Notes under the pieces: model-generated
The model's input: only the letters and a program-made list of their open reading frames with translations
Database searches by the model: none
Told to the model about the DNA's origin: nothing
In this document: one piece after another, positions 55,737-64,000 of the stretch
Numbering within the stretch: position 1 is the first letter of the stretch
How the letters are laid out: each line of letters starts with the position of its first letter
Program-made: the position numbers and the translations under genes
Origin: Leeuwenhoekiella aestuarii
Lineage (GTDB): Bacteria; Bacteroidota; Bacteroidia; Flavobacteriales; Flavobacteriaceae
Direction: 5' to 3'
DNA length: 64,000 nucleotides
Assembly: GCF_004104055.1 (NCBI RefSeq)
Contig: NZ_QOVJ01000003.1
Location: 434,001-498,000 of the forward strand

Positions 55737-57165
55737 AACCCCTTATATATTTAGCGCAGTGGTGTTTGTTTTACTGGCTTTTTCAGCCTGTAAAGCACCC
55801 AGCGTACTAGAACGGGAGGTCGATTTAAAAGACCTCCCTCAGAACTTCGCCAGAGGTAATGCAGATACTACTAATACCGCATTGATACAATGGAAAGCGT
55901 ATTTTACAGATCCTTACCTGACGCGTTTAGTAGACTCTGCTTTGGTAAACAATCAGGAGTTGAATATGATGCTTCAGGAGATTGCGGTTTCTAAAGCAGA
56001 AATCAGAGCCAAAAAAGGAGAATACTTGCCTTTTGTAGGTTTTGGTGCAGGTGCCGAAACGGAAAAGGTAGGTAGGTATACCAGTCAGGGAGCTAATGAT
56101 GCAAATACTGATATCAGACCCGGACAAGAATTTCCGGAACCGTTGCCTAATTATGAATTTGGATTAAAGGCGACCTGGGAATTAGACATCTGGAAGAAGT
56201 TACGCAATGCTAAAAAGGCAGCAGTTTTCAATTACTTATCAAGTGTTGAAGGCCGAAACTTTATGGTTACGCAATTAGTAGGCGAGATCGCTGAAAGTTA
56301 TTATGAACTTCTTGCTCTTGATAACCAGCTTGAAATCGTAAACCGAAATATTGAGATACAGAGTAATGCTTATCGCATTGTGCGTTTACAAAAAGAAGCG
56401 GCCCGGGCTACAGGTCTTGCGGTAAGTAAATTTGAAGCTGAAGTTCTACATACCAAAAGTTTGCAGTTTGACATTCAGCAGCGTATTGTAGAAGCAGAAA
56501 ACCGCATCAACTTTCTGGTAGGTCGTTTTCCGCAGCACGTAGAACGCAGTTCAGAACAATTGTTAACCATGGTTCCTAAGGCAATTCAAGCGGGTATTCC
56601 TGCCCAATTGCTCGAAAATCGGACTGATGTCAAACAAGCAGAACTGGCTTTAGAAGCTTCTAAATTGAATGTGAAAGTTGCTAAGGCCCGTTTTTATCCA
56701 TCATTAGGTATTTCTGCAGGAGTGGGTTTTGAGGCGTTCAATCCTAAGTATTTATTAGATACACCAGAGTCTTTATTGTATACTATCGCCGGTGAATTGA
56801 CCGCGCCGTTGATCAACAGGAATGAGATCAAAGCTTCGTATGCAAGTGCAAGTGCCAAGCAGGTACAGGCGGTTTACGATTATGAAAAAACCGTACTGAA
56901 TGCCTATATCGAAGTGGCCAATCAGCTTGCCAAGGTAGATAATCTGAGTAAAAGCTTTGATCTGAAATCTCAGGAGGTTGAAGCTTTGAACCGCTCGGTA
57001 ACTATTTCGGGACAGTTGTTTTCATCGGCACGCGCAGATTATATGGAAGTCTTGATGACTCAGCGTGATGCTTTAGAATCCAACTTCGAATTAGTAGAAA
57101 CCAAAATGGATCAGATGAACGCTTATGTGCATATGTATCAAGCACTAGGTGGTGGCTGGAACTAA
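55717..57165 (+). CDS. Outer-membrane efflux channel (TolC/OprM family lipoprotein)
   Basis: 482 residues. Lipobox AFSACKAP near residue 25 predicts an acylated outer-membrane factor. The usual duplicated OEP domains are visible: NNQELNMMLQEIAVSKAEIR and the later NRTDVKQAELALEASKLNVKV, with the family motif KARFYPSLGISAG. It forms the exit duct for the pump and starts inside the 3' end of the permease gene. Followed by a terminator. Confidence 0.92.
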   Translation: MIKKINKTPYIFSAVVFVLLAFSACKAPSVLEREVDLKDLPQNFARGNADTTNTALIQWKAYFTDPYLTRLVDSALVNNQELNMMLQEIAVSKAEIRAKKGEYLPFVGFGAGAETEKVGRYTSQGANDANTDIRPGQEFPEPLPNYEFGLKATWELDIWKKLRNAKKAAVFNYLSSVEGRNFMVTQLVGEIAESYYELLALDNQLEIVNRNIEIQSNAYRIVRLQKEAARATGLAVSKFEAEVLHTKSLQFDIQQRIVEAENRINFLVGRFPQHVERSSEQLLTMVPKAIQAGIPAQLLENRTDVKQAELALEASKLNVKVAKARFYPSLGISAGVGFEAFNPKYLLDTPESLLYTIAGELTAPLINRNEIKASYASASAKQVQAVYDYEKTVLNAYIEVANQLAKVDNLSKSFDLKSQEVEALNRSVTISGQLFSSARADYMEVLMTQRDALESNFELVETKMDQMNAYVHMYQALGGGWN

Positions 57166-57229
57166 AATTTAGTTAGTGTTGAGGTGGTTTGCAGCACTTC
57201 TTCTTGATATCGGAAGTGTTTCAAACTAG

Positions 57230-57264
57230 AAACCGCCCGGAGGTGATGTCCCGGGCGGTTTTTT
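57230..57264 (+). terminator. Terminator of the efflux operon
   Basis: Perfect GC-rich 10-bp stem AACCGCCCGG (57231-57240) with CCGGGCGGTT (57251-57260) followed by TTTTTA. Confidence 0.92.
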
Positions 57265-57288
57265 ATTGGCACCGCCAAAAGGGTTTAA
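57262..57288. repeat. Dispersed intergenic repeat, copy 2
   Basis: TTTTATTGGCACCGCCAAA followed by AGGGTTTAAA; matches 24711-24737 with two differences. Confidence 0.6.
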
Positions 57289-57418
57289 AATCTCAAAGTA
57301 GTTTGTTTTAGTTTACTTAAGGATCGAGATAATTTTATACCACATCTAAATTTGTTTCGTTATTTTATATATTCTGTAATCGAATCGATGAAATCGTTTG
57401 TAAAAAAAAGATTCTATA

Positions 57419-58150
57419 GTGCGTGAAATTTGGGGTAAAAGCGATACTGTTTTACTCATTTTTGCCGGTGCTGCTGCAGAGTTTGCACTCAACAAAGCTG
57501 TAGATTGGTTGTATTTTACCGGTAAACTTCCTGCAGATCCCTTAGGACGTTTATTTTCTACCGTGACTTATGCGCGTAAGATTATTTTTGCTGAAGAAGC
57601 GGAGGCCCATCAAACTATAAATGCTATATATCATATTCATAAAGCAGTAGAGCAGAAGCGGGATGCTACAATACCAGACTGGGCCTATCGTGATGTGCTC
57701 TTTATGCTCATTCATTATTCGATTGCTTCCTTTCAGGTTTTAGAGCGAAAACTTACCGCTGCCGAAAAACAAGAAATTTATGATGTGTTTTACCGTTTTG
57801 GAAACCACATGCATTTGAAAGATCTTGCTCCAGATTATTTAACTTGGTTGCCGCAGCGCGGAGAACATTTAGATAACAATCTCAGGAAAAGCGATTATAC
57901 AGAAGACTTATTCAAACAGTATAAAAAGCATTTGGGCACTCTTCGTTATTTCTTTTTAATCGAAGGACAAAAGTTGCTCGTACCTGCACAAGTGAGCATG
58001 CTACTTGATTTTAGCCGCTTTTCGATGCTAACTCCTGTAATTCCTTTTTATAAATTGAGTCGTAGTTTAAAACTGGATGTACTCTTAAAAGCTCTTTTAT
58101 TACCGGAAAATTATAAGGAGCAGATAAATGAGATAGATGTGGTGGTTTAG
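57419..58150 (+). CDS. Oxygenase MpaB family protein (DUF2236), possible N-terminal frameshift
   Basis: 243 residues from a GTG at 57419. Family pattern: LLIFAGAAAEFALNKAVDWL, FTGKLPADPLGRLFSTVTYA, AEAHQTINAIYHIH (with the His proposed to bind haem in this family) and DWAYRDVLFMLIHYS. An in-frame stop at 57401 blocks any longer frame. An ATG at 57388 in another frame would join this one if the A8 run at 57402-57409 were A7, giving MKSFVKKDSIVREIWG, which looks like a natural family N-terminus. So a sequencing error, polymerase slippage or a real frameshift is possible. Function: putative haem oxygenase, substrate unknown. Confidence 0.78.
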   Translation: MREIWGKSDTVLLIFAGAAAEFALNKAVDWLYFTGKLPADPLGRLFSTVTYARKIIFAEEAEAHQTINAIYHIHKAVEQKRDATIPDWAYRDVLFMLIHYSIASFQVLERKLTAAEKQEIYDVFYRFGNHMHLKDLAPDYLTWLPQRGEHLDNNLRKSDYTEDLFKQYKKHLGTLRYFFLIEGQKLLVPAQVSMLLDFSRFSMLTPVIPFYKLSRSLKLDVLLKALLLPENYKEQINEIDVVV

Positions 58151-58170
58151 CATTAAATAGATTTAATCAA

Positions 58171-58203
58171 TGAAAAAGCGGCCCAAACCGGGTCGCTTTT
58201 TCA
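58171..58203. terminator. Bidirectional intrinsic terminator
   Basis: 14-bp stem TGAAAAAGCGGCCC (58171-58184) with GGGTCGCTTTTTCA (58190-58203), one G:T wobble, loop AAACC. It lies between convergent MpaB-like (+) and leuB (-) genes. Confidence 0.9.
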
Positions 58204-58239
58204 TCTTTCTTCTATGTTCTAACATCTAACATCTCAGAT

Positions 58240-59355
58240 CTAAATGATCGTGCTCTGTCCCATGTGGATGTTCTTAAAATTGCGGTTGGTATCATCAGGA
58301 TGGGTGATATAATCTGCAATAAAATCTCCCACTTTAGTCGTTGTAAAAGCCTTTTTAGGATTGATATCTCCGGTGGTGATTCCCAACTCCAATGATTTTT
58401 CAACTGCGTTTTCAATCGCGTTTGCTTCTTCATGCAAGTCTAAATGACGCAACATCATCGCAGCAGAAAGAATAGAAGCCAGTGGGTTTGCTATGTTCTT
58501 ACCAGTAGCTTGTGGAAACGAACCGTGAATAGGTTCAAACATACCTACCGTACTACCAACAGAAGCTGATGCTAACAATCCGATAGAACCCCCTATTACT
58601 GAAGCCTCGTCTGAGATGATGTCACCAAATAAGTTTTCGGTTAGGATCACGTCAAACTGACTGGGGTTTAAGATCATTTGCATCGCAGCATTGTCTACAA
58701 ATAAGAAATCGAGTTCAACATCGTCGTATTCTTTGGCGATTTCGGTAACTGTTTTGCGCCATAAACGAGATGTTTCTAACACGTTTGCTTTGTCAACAAG
58801 CGTTAATTTTTTTCTTCGGTTTTGCGCCTCTTTAAAAGCCAGATGCGCAATGCGCGTAATTTCTTCTACAGAATAGGAACAGCCATCGCTTGCAACCTGA
58901 CCATCATCACTGAGATGCTTGTCCCCAAAATAAATTCCACCGGTAAGCTCGCGATAGATTGAAATATCAGTCCCGCTGATGATTTCCTTTTTTAAAGGTG
59001 AATTCTCAATCAAGCGCTCGTAAGCCTTTACCGGTCTGATGTTGCAAAACAAACCGAGTGATTTTCTCAGTTTGAGTAAGCCTTGTTCGGGTCTTACTTT
59101 TGCAGACGGGTCGTTGTCGTATTTGGGATGCCCAATAGCACCAAACAATACTGCATCACTTTCTTTACAAAGTGCAATCGTATCATCAGGCAATGGATTA
59201 CCGGTGGCGTCAATTGCACAGGCACCTACCAGGGCTTTGGTGAATTTGAACGTGTGATCGTAAACATCGGCAATAGCGTCTAATGCTTTTACCGCCTGCT
59301 CGGTCACTTCAGGACCAATGCCGTCTCCGGCTAAAAGGGCTATATTAAATTTCAT
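58240..59355 (-). CDS. leuB: 3-isopropylmalate dehydrogenase
   Basis: 371 residues. NAD-dependent oxidative decarboxylation of 3-isopropylmalate, third step to leucine. Start MKFNIALLAGDGIGPEVTEQ; LLKLRKSLGLFCNIRPVKAY, metal-binding DNAAMQMILNPSQFDVI, and ENLFGDIISDEASVIGGSIG are diagnostic. Last gene of the leu operon, 72 bases after the methyltransferase. Confidence 0.96.
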   Translation of the reverse strand: MKFNIALLAGDGIGPEVTEQAVKALDAIADVYDHTFKFTKALVGACAIDATGNPLPDDTIALCKESDAVLFGAIGHPKYDNDPSAKVRPEQGLLKLRKSLGLFCNIRPVKAYERLIENSPLKKEIISGTDISIYRELTGGIYFGDKHLSDDGQVASDGCSYSVEEITRIAHLAFKEAQNRRKKLTLVDKANVLETSRLWRKTVTEIAKEYDDVELDFLFVDNAAMQMILNPSQFDVILTENLFGDIISDEASVIGGSIGLLASASVGSTVGMFEPIHGSFPQATGKNIANPLASILSAAMMLRHLDLHEEANAIENAVEKSLELGITTGDINPKKAFTTTKVGDFIADYITHPDDTNRNFKNIHMGQSTII

Positions 59356-59427
59356 AATCTGTATTTAATTCTTCGTTTTGCTATCTGTATGAGCCCGTCA
59401 AGTTTTGGACAGAATCATACTTAAAGT

Positions 59428-60009
59428 TTAGTATTTTTTTACTGCTATAATAATTCCAGTAGACCAATTCATTTTGGTAAGATTTAGATCGTTTCGGTCT
59501 TCTAAATATTCTATAAGTTTATCCACGTTTTTTTGATGACCATCAGGCCAGTTGGGCTGCGCCATCATATCATCAATAATATAGAAGCCACCTGTTTTTA
59601 ATAAATCAAGCACTAGATCAAGTTCGCTATACTTGCCCGGCCAGGCATCAGCAAAAATGAGGTCAAATTTAGCTCCCTGATACTCTTTAATCCATTGAGA
59701 AGCATCAGCATTAATTAATTGTAACCTGCTTTCCCCAGAAAAATGATGCTTCGCCATCTCGATGAGTTCAGGATCATTGTCTACACTAGTAATTTTAGAT
59801 TCAGCATCCATTCCGTCTAACATCCAGGATAACGACAATCCTATGCCGGTTCCTAGTTCTAGTAGATTGGATTTTGGTTTTGAAGTTATCAAGGTTTTTA
59901 AAAGAGTTCCTACATAAAGATCAGAAGGCATCGTAAACCCTATCTCCTGGGATTTCTTTTCAATTTCTGAGTGAATTGTAGGCTTATTTAAAATAATTGA
60001 GTCATTCAT
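59428..60009 (-). CDS. O-methyltransferase (class I SAM-dependent) in the leu operon
   Basis: 193 residues, class I methyltransferase fold. The SAM-binding motif I is LLELGTGIGLSLSWML near residue 46; TSVDNDPELIEMA (acidic ribose-binding) and DLIFADAWPGKYSEL follow. It resembles the O-methyltransferase 3/COMT-like group. It lies 11 bases after leuD and before leuB, so it is transcribed with the leucine genes although leucine synthesis has no methylation. Acceptor unknown. Confidence 0.85.
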   Translation of the reverse strand: MNDSIILNKPTIHSEIEKKSQEIGFTMPSDLYVGTLLKTLITSKPKSNLLELGTGIGLSLSWMLDGMDAESKITSVDNDPELIEMAKHHFSGESRLQLINADASQWIKEYQGAKFDLIFADAWPGKYSELDLVLDLLKTGGFYIIDDMMAQPNWPDGHQKNVDKLIEYLEDRNDLNLTKMNWSTGIIIAVKKY

Positions 60010-60020
60010 AGGTGCATTTT

Positions 60021-60605
60021 CTAAAAACTGCGTTCCTGTTCAAAAGCTTCGATTCGGTCTTTTTTACTGATCAAAAAGTCGATGTCGTCGTACCCGTTGA
60101 TCATACATACTTTTTTATACGGATCGATCTCAAATTCTAAATCTCCAGCTGGAGAAGTTAATATTTGGTTTTCCAGATCAATCGTAAGTTTAGTATCGGG
60201 TTTATCTGTTATAGTCTGAAGCAATTCCTTTAAATACTCAGGGGTTACTTGTATTGGTAAGATGCCGTTATTCAGCGCATTACCCTTAAAAATATCAGCA
60301 AAAAAACTGCTGATCACCACTTTAAATCCATAGCCGGCAATTGCCCATGCCGCGTGCTCTCTACTAGAACCACAGCCAAAGTTATCTCCAGCAACCAAAA
60401 TTGGTCCGCTATAGGTATCGTCATTCAATACGAAATCCTTGTTTTCATTCCCCTCATGATCGTATCTCCAATCGCGAAATACATTATCGCCAAAACCTTG
60501 CTTGTCAGTAGATTTTAAGAAGCGTGCAGGTATGATCTGATCAGTATCTATATTTTCAATAGGTAACGGAACAGCAGTATCGGTAAGTTTTATAAACTTT
60601 TCCAT
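60021..60605 (-). CDS. leuD: 3-isopropylmalate dehydratase small subunit
   Basis: 194 residues, aconitase swivel domain. Works with LeuC to isomerise 2- to 3-isopropylmalate. Seen: [17 protein letters not shown] and [15 protein letters not shown], the substrate-binding loop. The stop of leuC is directly adjacent. Confidence 0.96.
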   Translation of the reverse strand: MEKFIKLTDTAVPLPIENIDTDQIIPARFLKSTDKQGFGDNVFRDWRYDHEGNENKDFVLNDDTYSGPILVAGDNFGCGSSREHAAWAIAGYGFKVVISSFFADIFKGNALNNGILPIQVTPEYLKELLQTITDKPDTKLTIDLENQILTSPAGDLEFEIDPYKKVCMINGYDDIDFLISKKDRIEAFEQERSF

Positions 60606-61991
60606 TTAGTTTAATTGTTTTGTAATGTCTGTAATTTTTCCGGCTACGGCTGTTGCTGCTGCCATTAGCGGACTCGCCAAAATGGTACGTGCACCCTGAC
60701 CTTGTCTTCCTTCAAAGTTTCGGTTAGAGGTAGAAACACAATACTCTCCTTCCGGAATTTTATCATCGTTCATCGCTAAACACGCCGAGCAACCCGGTTG
60801 TCTTAGTGCAAATCCTGCTTCGGTAAAAACTTTGTCTAAACCTTCTTCAACAAGCTGCTTAGCAACCTGCTGCGATCCCGGAACTAACCAGGCATTGACG
60901 TTTGCTGCTTTTTGTTTTCCTTTTACAAAGTTTGCCGCAATGCGGAAATCTTCGATACGCGAATTAGTACAGCTTCCTATAAATACATAATTTATAGGCT
61001 TGTCGATGAGGCTTTCTCCTTTTTTAAAGTTCATATAGGCCAAAGCCTTCTCTAAATTCACATCTTCTTTATCAGGAATCGTACCGGTCACTTTGATCCC
61101 CATTCCCGGGTTTGTACCGTACGTTACCATAGGTTCAATGTCTTCTGCGTCAAAAGAATATTCTTTATCAAAGACCGCATCGGCATCGGTTGGAAGGGTT
61201 TTCCAGTATTCTAGTTTTTTGTCCCATTCAGCTCCTTCAGGTGCAAACTTGCGCCCTTGTACATAATCAAAGGTAGTCTGGTCTGGAGCGATCATTCCGC
61301 CTCGAGCACCCATTTCGATACTCATATTACAAACGGTCATACGCCCTTCCATAGACATCTCTTCAAAAACATTACCGGCGTATTCACAGAAATACCCTGT
61401 ACCGGCATTGGTGCCTATTTTTGAGATCACATAAAGAATAACATCTTTAGGCAATACATTTGGTTTTAGTTTTCCGTTTACCTTAACTCGTAAACTTTTC
61501 GGCTTGGTCAATAATAAACACTGACTCGCAAAAACCTGCGCAACCTGACTGGTACCTATACCAAAAGCAATGGTACCAAAAGCACCATGAGTAGAGGTAT
61601 GGCTGTCTCCACAAACCATAGTCATTCCTGGTTGTGTTATTCCCAGTTCTGGAGCCATCACGTGAACGATACCGTTGTATTTATGACCTAAACCATACAG
61701 CGTGATATCGTGTTTCTCACAATTCTCGGTGAGTTGTTTAAGTTGATTTCTTGAAAGTACATCACGCACTGGTAAGTGCTGATCTACAGTTGGGGTGTTG
61801 TGATCTGCAGTCGCCACAATTTGATCTGGGCGTGCTACAGGAATGCCACGCTCTTCTAATTCTGAAAAGGCCTGTGGGCTGGTCACCTCGTGAATAAGGT
61901 GTTTGTCAATGTAAAGTACTTGTGGTCCATTAGGCACCGTGTCTACCACGTGTGCATCCCAGACTTTATCAAATAAGGTTTTTCCTGCCAT
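60606..61991 (-). CDS. leuC: 3-isopropylmalate dehydratase large subunit
   Basis: 461 residues, aconitase family with a [4Fe-4S] cluster. Cluster cysteines in [14 protein letters not shown] and [25 protein letters not shown] near residue 128 is the substrate loop. Start ATG gives [16 protein letters not shown], the usual N-terminus. It lies 97 bases after leuA and abuts leuD. Confidence 0.97.
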   Translation of the reverse strand: MAGKTLFDKVWDAHVVDTVPNGPQVLYIDKHLIHEVTSPQAFSELEERGIPVARPDQIVATADHNTPTVDQHLPVRDVLSRNQLKQLTENCEKHDITLYGLGHKYNGIVHVMAPELGITQPGMTMVCGDSHTSTHGAFGTIAFGIGTSQVAQVFASQCLLLTKPKSLRVKVNGKLKPNVLPKDVILYVISKIGTNAGTGYFCEYAGNVFEEMSMEGRMTVCNMSIEMGARGGMIAPDQTTFDYVQGRKFAPEGAEWDKKLEYWKTLPTDADAVFDKEYSFDAEDIEPMVTYGTNPGMGIKVTGTIPDKEDVNLEKALAYMNFKKGESLIDKPINYVFIGSCTNSRIEDFRIAANFVKGKQKAANVNAWLVPGSQQVAKQLVEEGLDKVFTEAGFALRQPGCSACLAMNDDKIPEGEYCVSTSNRNFEGRQGQGARTILASPLMAAATAVAGKITDITKQLN

Positions 61992-62088
61992 TTTAGTGTA
62001 ATTAGTTCCGTAGAACTTTAATAGTATTTGAAAAAATAAGGATTCTTATGATGAAGAATCCTTATGTTAAATTTTGATTTATAATGAA

Positions 62089-63261
62089 TTAAGCTTCGAC
62101 CTGAGTCTGAATGTTTGCTTCTTTCATAATCTCGTGAATGTCCTCATCATGTATTTCTTTCTGCTTATCTGCAAATTTAAGAAACACATCATAAACCGCG
62201 TCTAACTGAACCTTGGTTAATTCATAACCTACTTTCTTAGATCGGTAAGCTAAGGCAGCACGACCACTACGGGCGGTAAGTACGATAGCACTTTCAGTAA
62301 CACCTACTTCCTCAGGATCCATGATTTCATAAGTCTCCCGGTTTTTAATCACTCCGTCTTGGTGAATCCCAGAACTGTGCGCAAAAGCGTTAGAACCTAC
62401 AACTGCTTTGTTAGGCTGTACAGGCATTCCCATTTTATCACTCACCATTTTACTGGTATCCCACAATAAACGCGAGTTGATATCAGTATCTAAACCTAAA
62501 TTAGGATGCTGGCGTAAGATCATTACCACTTCTTCTAAAGCAGTATTTCCTGCACGTTCGCCAATACCATTGATCGTACACTCAATCTGACGTGCACCAT
62601 TTATAACACCAGCAATCGAGTTTGCTGTTGCTAAGCCCAGGTCGTTATGGCAATGGCAAGAAAGTATGGCTTTATCAATACCTTTTACATTTTCTCTAAG
62701 GTATTTCATTTTTGCACCATATTCTTCCGGAAGGCAATATCCTGTAGTATCTGGTATGTTTAAAACGGTTGCACCTGCTTTAATCGCAGCTTCGCAAACA
62801 CGCGCTAGATATTCATTATCTGTACGGCCGGCATCTTCAGCATAAAACTCCACATCCTCCACAAAAGTCTTGGCATAGGCCACAGCATCATAAGCACGCT
62901 TGATTATGTCTTCACGATTAGACTTGAATTTATATTTTATATGTGAGTCGCTGGTACCGATACCTGTATGTATACGCGGCTTTACAGCGTGTTTAAGCGC
63001 TTCAGCAGCAACTTCAATATCTTTTTTTACAGCGCGGGTAAGTCCACAAACTGTAGCGTTTTTTACCAGACGTGCAATTTGATCAACAGAATTAAAATCA
63101 CCGGGACTAGAAATAGGGAAACCGGCCTCAATAACATCAACACCCAGTAAATCGAGACGTTCTGCTATAATCAGTTTTTGATTGGTGTCTAATTTGCAGC
63201 CCGGGACTTGCTCCCCGTCTCTAAGCGTCGTGTCAAAAATTTGGACTTTGTTATCGGTCAT
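62089..63261 (-). CDS. leuA: 2-isopropylmalate synthase (short form, no C-terminal regulatory domain)
   Basis: 390 residues. Condenses acetyl-CoA with 2-oxoisovalerate, first committed step to leucine. TIM-barrel motifs [18 protein letters not shown] (metal Asp), [17 protein letters not shown] (HxH metal ligands) and [15 protein letters not shown]. At 390 residues it lacks the C-terminal LeuA dimer domain that binds leucine in the 500-residue forms, so leucine feedback by that domain is not expected. First gene of the leu operon, divergent from the gene at 63389. I see no leucine-rich leader ORF before it. Confidence 0.95.
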   Translation of the reverse strand: MTDNKVQIFDTTLRDGEQVPGCKLDTNQKLIIAERLDLLGVDVIEAGFPISSPGDFNSVDQIARLVKNATVCGLTRAVKKDIEVAAEALKHAVKPRIHTGIGTSDSHIKYKFKSNREDIIKRAYDAVAYAKTFVEDVEFYAEDAGRTDNEYLARVCEAAIKAGATVLNIPDTTGYCLPEEYGAKMKYLRENVKGIDKAILSCHCHNDLGLATANSIAGVINGARQIECTINGIGERAGNTALEEVVMILRQHPNLGLDTDINSRLLWDTSKMVSDKMGMPVQPNKAVVGSNAFAHSSGIHQDGVIKNRETYEIMDPEEVGVTESAIVLTARSGRAALAYRSKKVGYELTKVQLDAVYDVFLKFADKQKEIHDEDIHEIMKEANIQTQVEA

Positions 63262-63388
63262 AGTGCTTTTTTTCTCAATTTAAGTGTGAATATATATATT
63301 GGTAGTACTTTTGAAGTTCTTAACGGCAAATAACCTACGATGTTTAATTAAATTTGTCTCTATATAAAACATTGATAAACAGTTTTTT

Positions 63389-64000
63389 ATGCGTAAAATC
63401 ATTACAACAGCAAATGATTCAAAAGATTCACTTTACGTTTTGATAAAGTCGTTATCTAAGTCTGAAAAGCGTCAGTTTAAATTATATGTAGGTCGTTTAG
63501 ACGGTAATGCAGATTCTAAATATTTGCAGCTTTTCAACCTGATGGATAAGATGAATTCTTATAATGAAAGCGAGATTTTTAAGAATAACATCGTTAAAAA
63601 ACAGCAGCTCTCTAATCTTAAAGCACACCTTTATAAACAAATTCTAATTTCCCTAAGACTCAGCCCAGCTCATCAAAATATACGCGTTCAAATACGCGAA
63701 CAGCTGGATTTTGCTACTGTTTTATATCAAAAAGGATTGTATCAGCAAAGCCTCAAATTACTCGAGAAAGCCAAACATATGGCGATTGAAAATGAAGAGA
63801 AAAATGTGGCTTATGAAATTGTAGAGCTTGAGAAGGTTATTGAAACCCAGTATATAACTCGCAGTATGAGTACCCGCGCCGAAGAATTAGCGCACGAAGC
63901 CAAAGTTTTGAGTCAGCAAAATCTAATGACCAGCAAGCTTTCTAATTTGTCTATTCAGTTGTATGGGGTAATGCTTAAGACGGGCTATGTGCGCAGCGAT
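63389..64000 (+). CDS. Conserved flavobacterial hypothetical protein, helical/TPR-like (partial, runs off right edge)
   Basis: ATG at 63389 opens a frame still open at the window end; 204 residues are visible. The N-terminus MRKIITTANDSKDSLYVLIK has no signal peptide. The rest is almost wholly helical, with a Lys/Gln-rich SLSKSEKRQFKLYVGRLDG, VLYQKGLYQQSLKLLEKAKH (TPR-like) and ENEEKNVAYEIVELEKVIE. I recognise it only as the type of long helical protein often seen next to leu genes in flavobacteria; function unknown. Divergent from leuA. Confidence 0.7.
   Translation, partial: MRKIITTANDSKDSLYVLIKSLSKSEKRQFKLYVGRLDGNADSKYLQLFNLMDKMNSYNESEIFKNNIVKKQQLSNLKAHLYKQILISLRLSPAHQNIRVQIREQLDFATVLYQKGLYQQSLKLLEKAKHMAIENEEKNVAYEIVELEKVIETQYITRSMSTRAEELAHEAKVLSQQNLMTSKLSNLSIQLYGVMLKTGYVRSD

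Noticed and set aside
57388-57426. 12-codon ORF before the MpaB-like gene as a leader peptide
   Set aside because: Its sequence reads better as the frameshifted N-terminus of the following protein.
63262-63388. Possible leu leader ORF upstream of leuA (30 codons on the minus strand)
   Set aside because: Only two Leu codons, no terminator, and it overlaps the start region of the divergent gene.

Overview
The window is a dense, AT-leaning stretch of a Bacteroidetes chromosome, most likely from the family Flavobacteriaceae. The evidence is the gene families (DUF3810, DUF6146-like, RND sets with lipoprotein adaptors, short SerA and LeuA, an N-acylornithine-type ArgF), the lack of Shine-Dalgarno sequences, Bacteroidetes-type promoters (TTG, about 19 bases, TAnnTTTG) and several small palindromic intergenic repeat families. 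I see no rRNA, tRNA, CRISPR, prophage or insertion sequence.

Layout. 1-6.5 kb: clpC (cut by the window edge), gyrA and a TPR protein. 6.5-14 kb, minus strand: two tandem amidohydrolase-family proteins, a DUF3810 membrane protein, a Rossmann-fold epimerase-like protein with no ordinary start codon, and gcvT. 14-19 kb, minus: thrA-thrB-thrC with a Thr/Ile-rich leader peptide. 19-28.6 kb: Nnr NAD(P)H-hydrate repair enzyme, small conserved proteins, serC-serA, a LuxC-type acyl-CoA reductase divergent from a ferredoxin, ychF and small proteins. 28.9-32 kb: an aldehyde dehydrogenase, a GNAT protein and an aldo/keto reductase. 32-39.3 kb, plus: ilvD-ilvB-ilvN-ilvC-ilvA behind an Ile/Val/Leu-rich leader peptide and an intrinsic terminator. 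39.3-41 kb: a GapN-type dehydrogenase. 41-50.7 kb, plus: a complete arginine cluster (GNAT, argG, argC, proC, argD, argF', argB, argE, argH) behind an arginine-rich leader ORF. 50.8-57.2 kb: a tripartite RND efflux operon preceded by a small secreted protein. 57.4-58.2 kb: an MpaB/DUF2236 protein. 58.2-63.3 kb, minus: leuA-leuC-leuD-methyltransferase-leuB. The last gene runs off the right edge.

The window is mainly an amino-acid biosynthesis supercluster. ThrABC supplies threonine, which IlvA deaminates for isoleucine. IlvBNCD makes the branched-chain keto acids and LeuABCD extends one to leucine. The arg cluster holds every step from glutamate to arginine. The best candidate for an undescribed system is that three of these operons (thr, ilv, arg) each begin with a short ORF whose composition matches the operon's end product. 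The ilv copy has an unmistakable terminator between leader and first gene. The thr and arg copies do not, so they may work by another mechanism.
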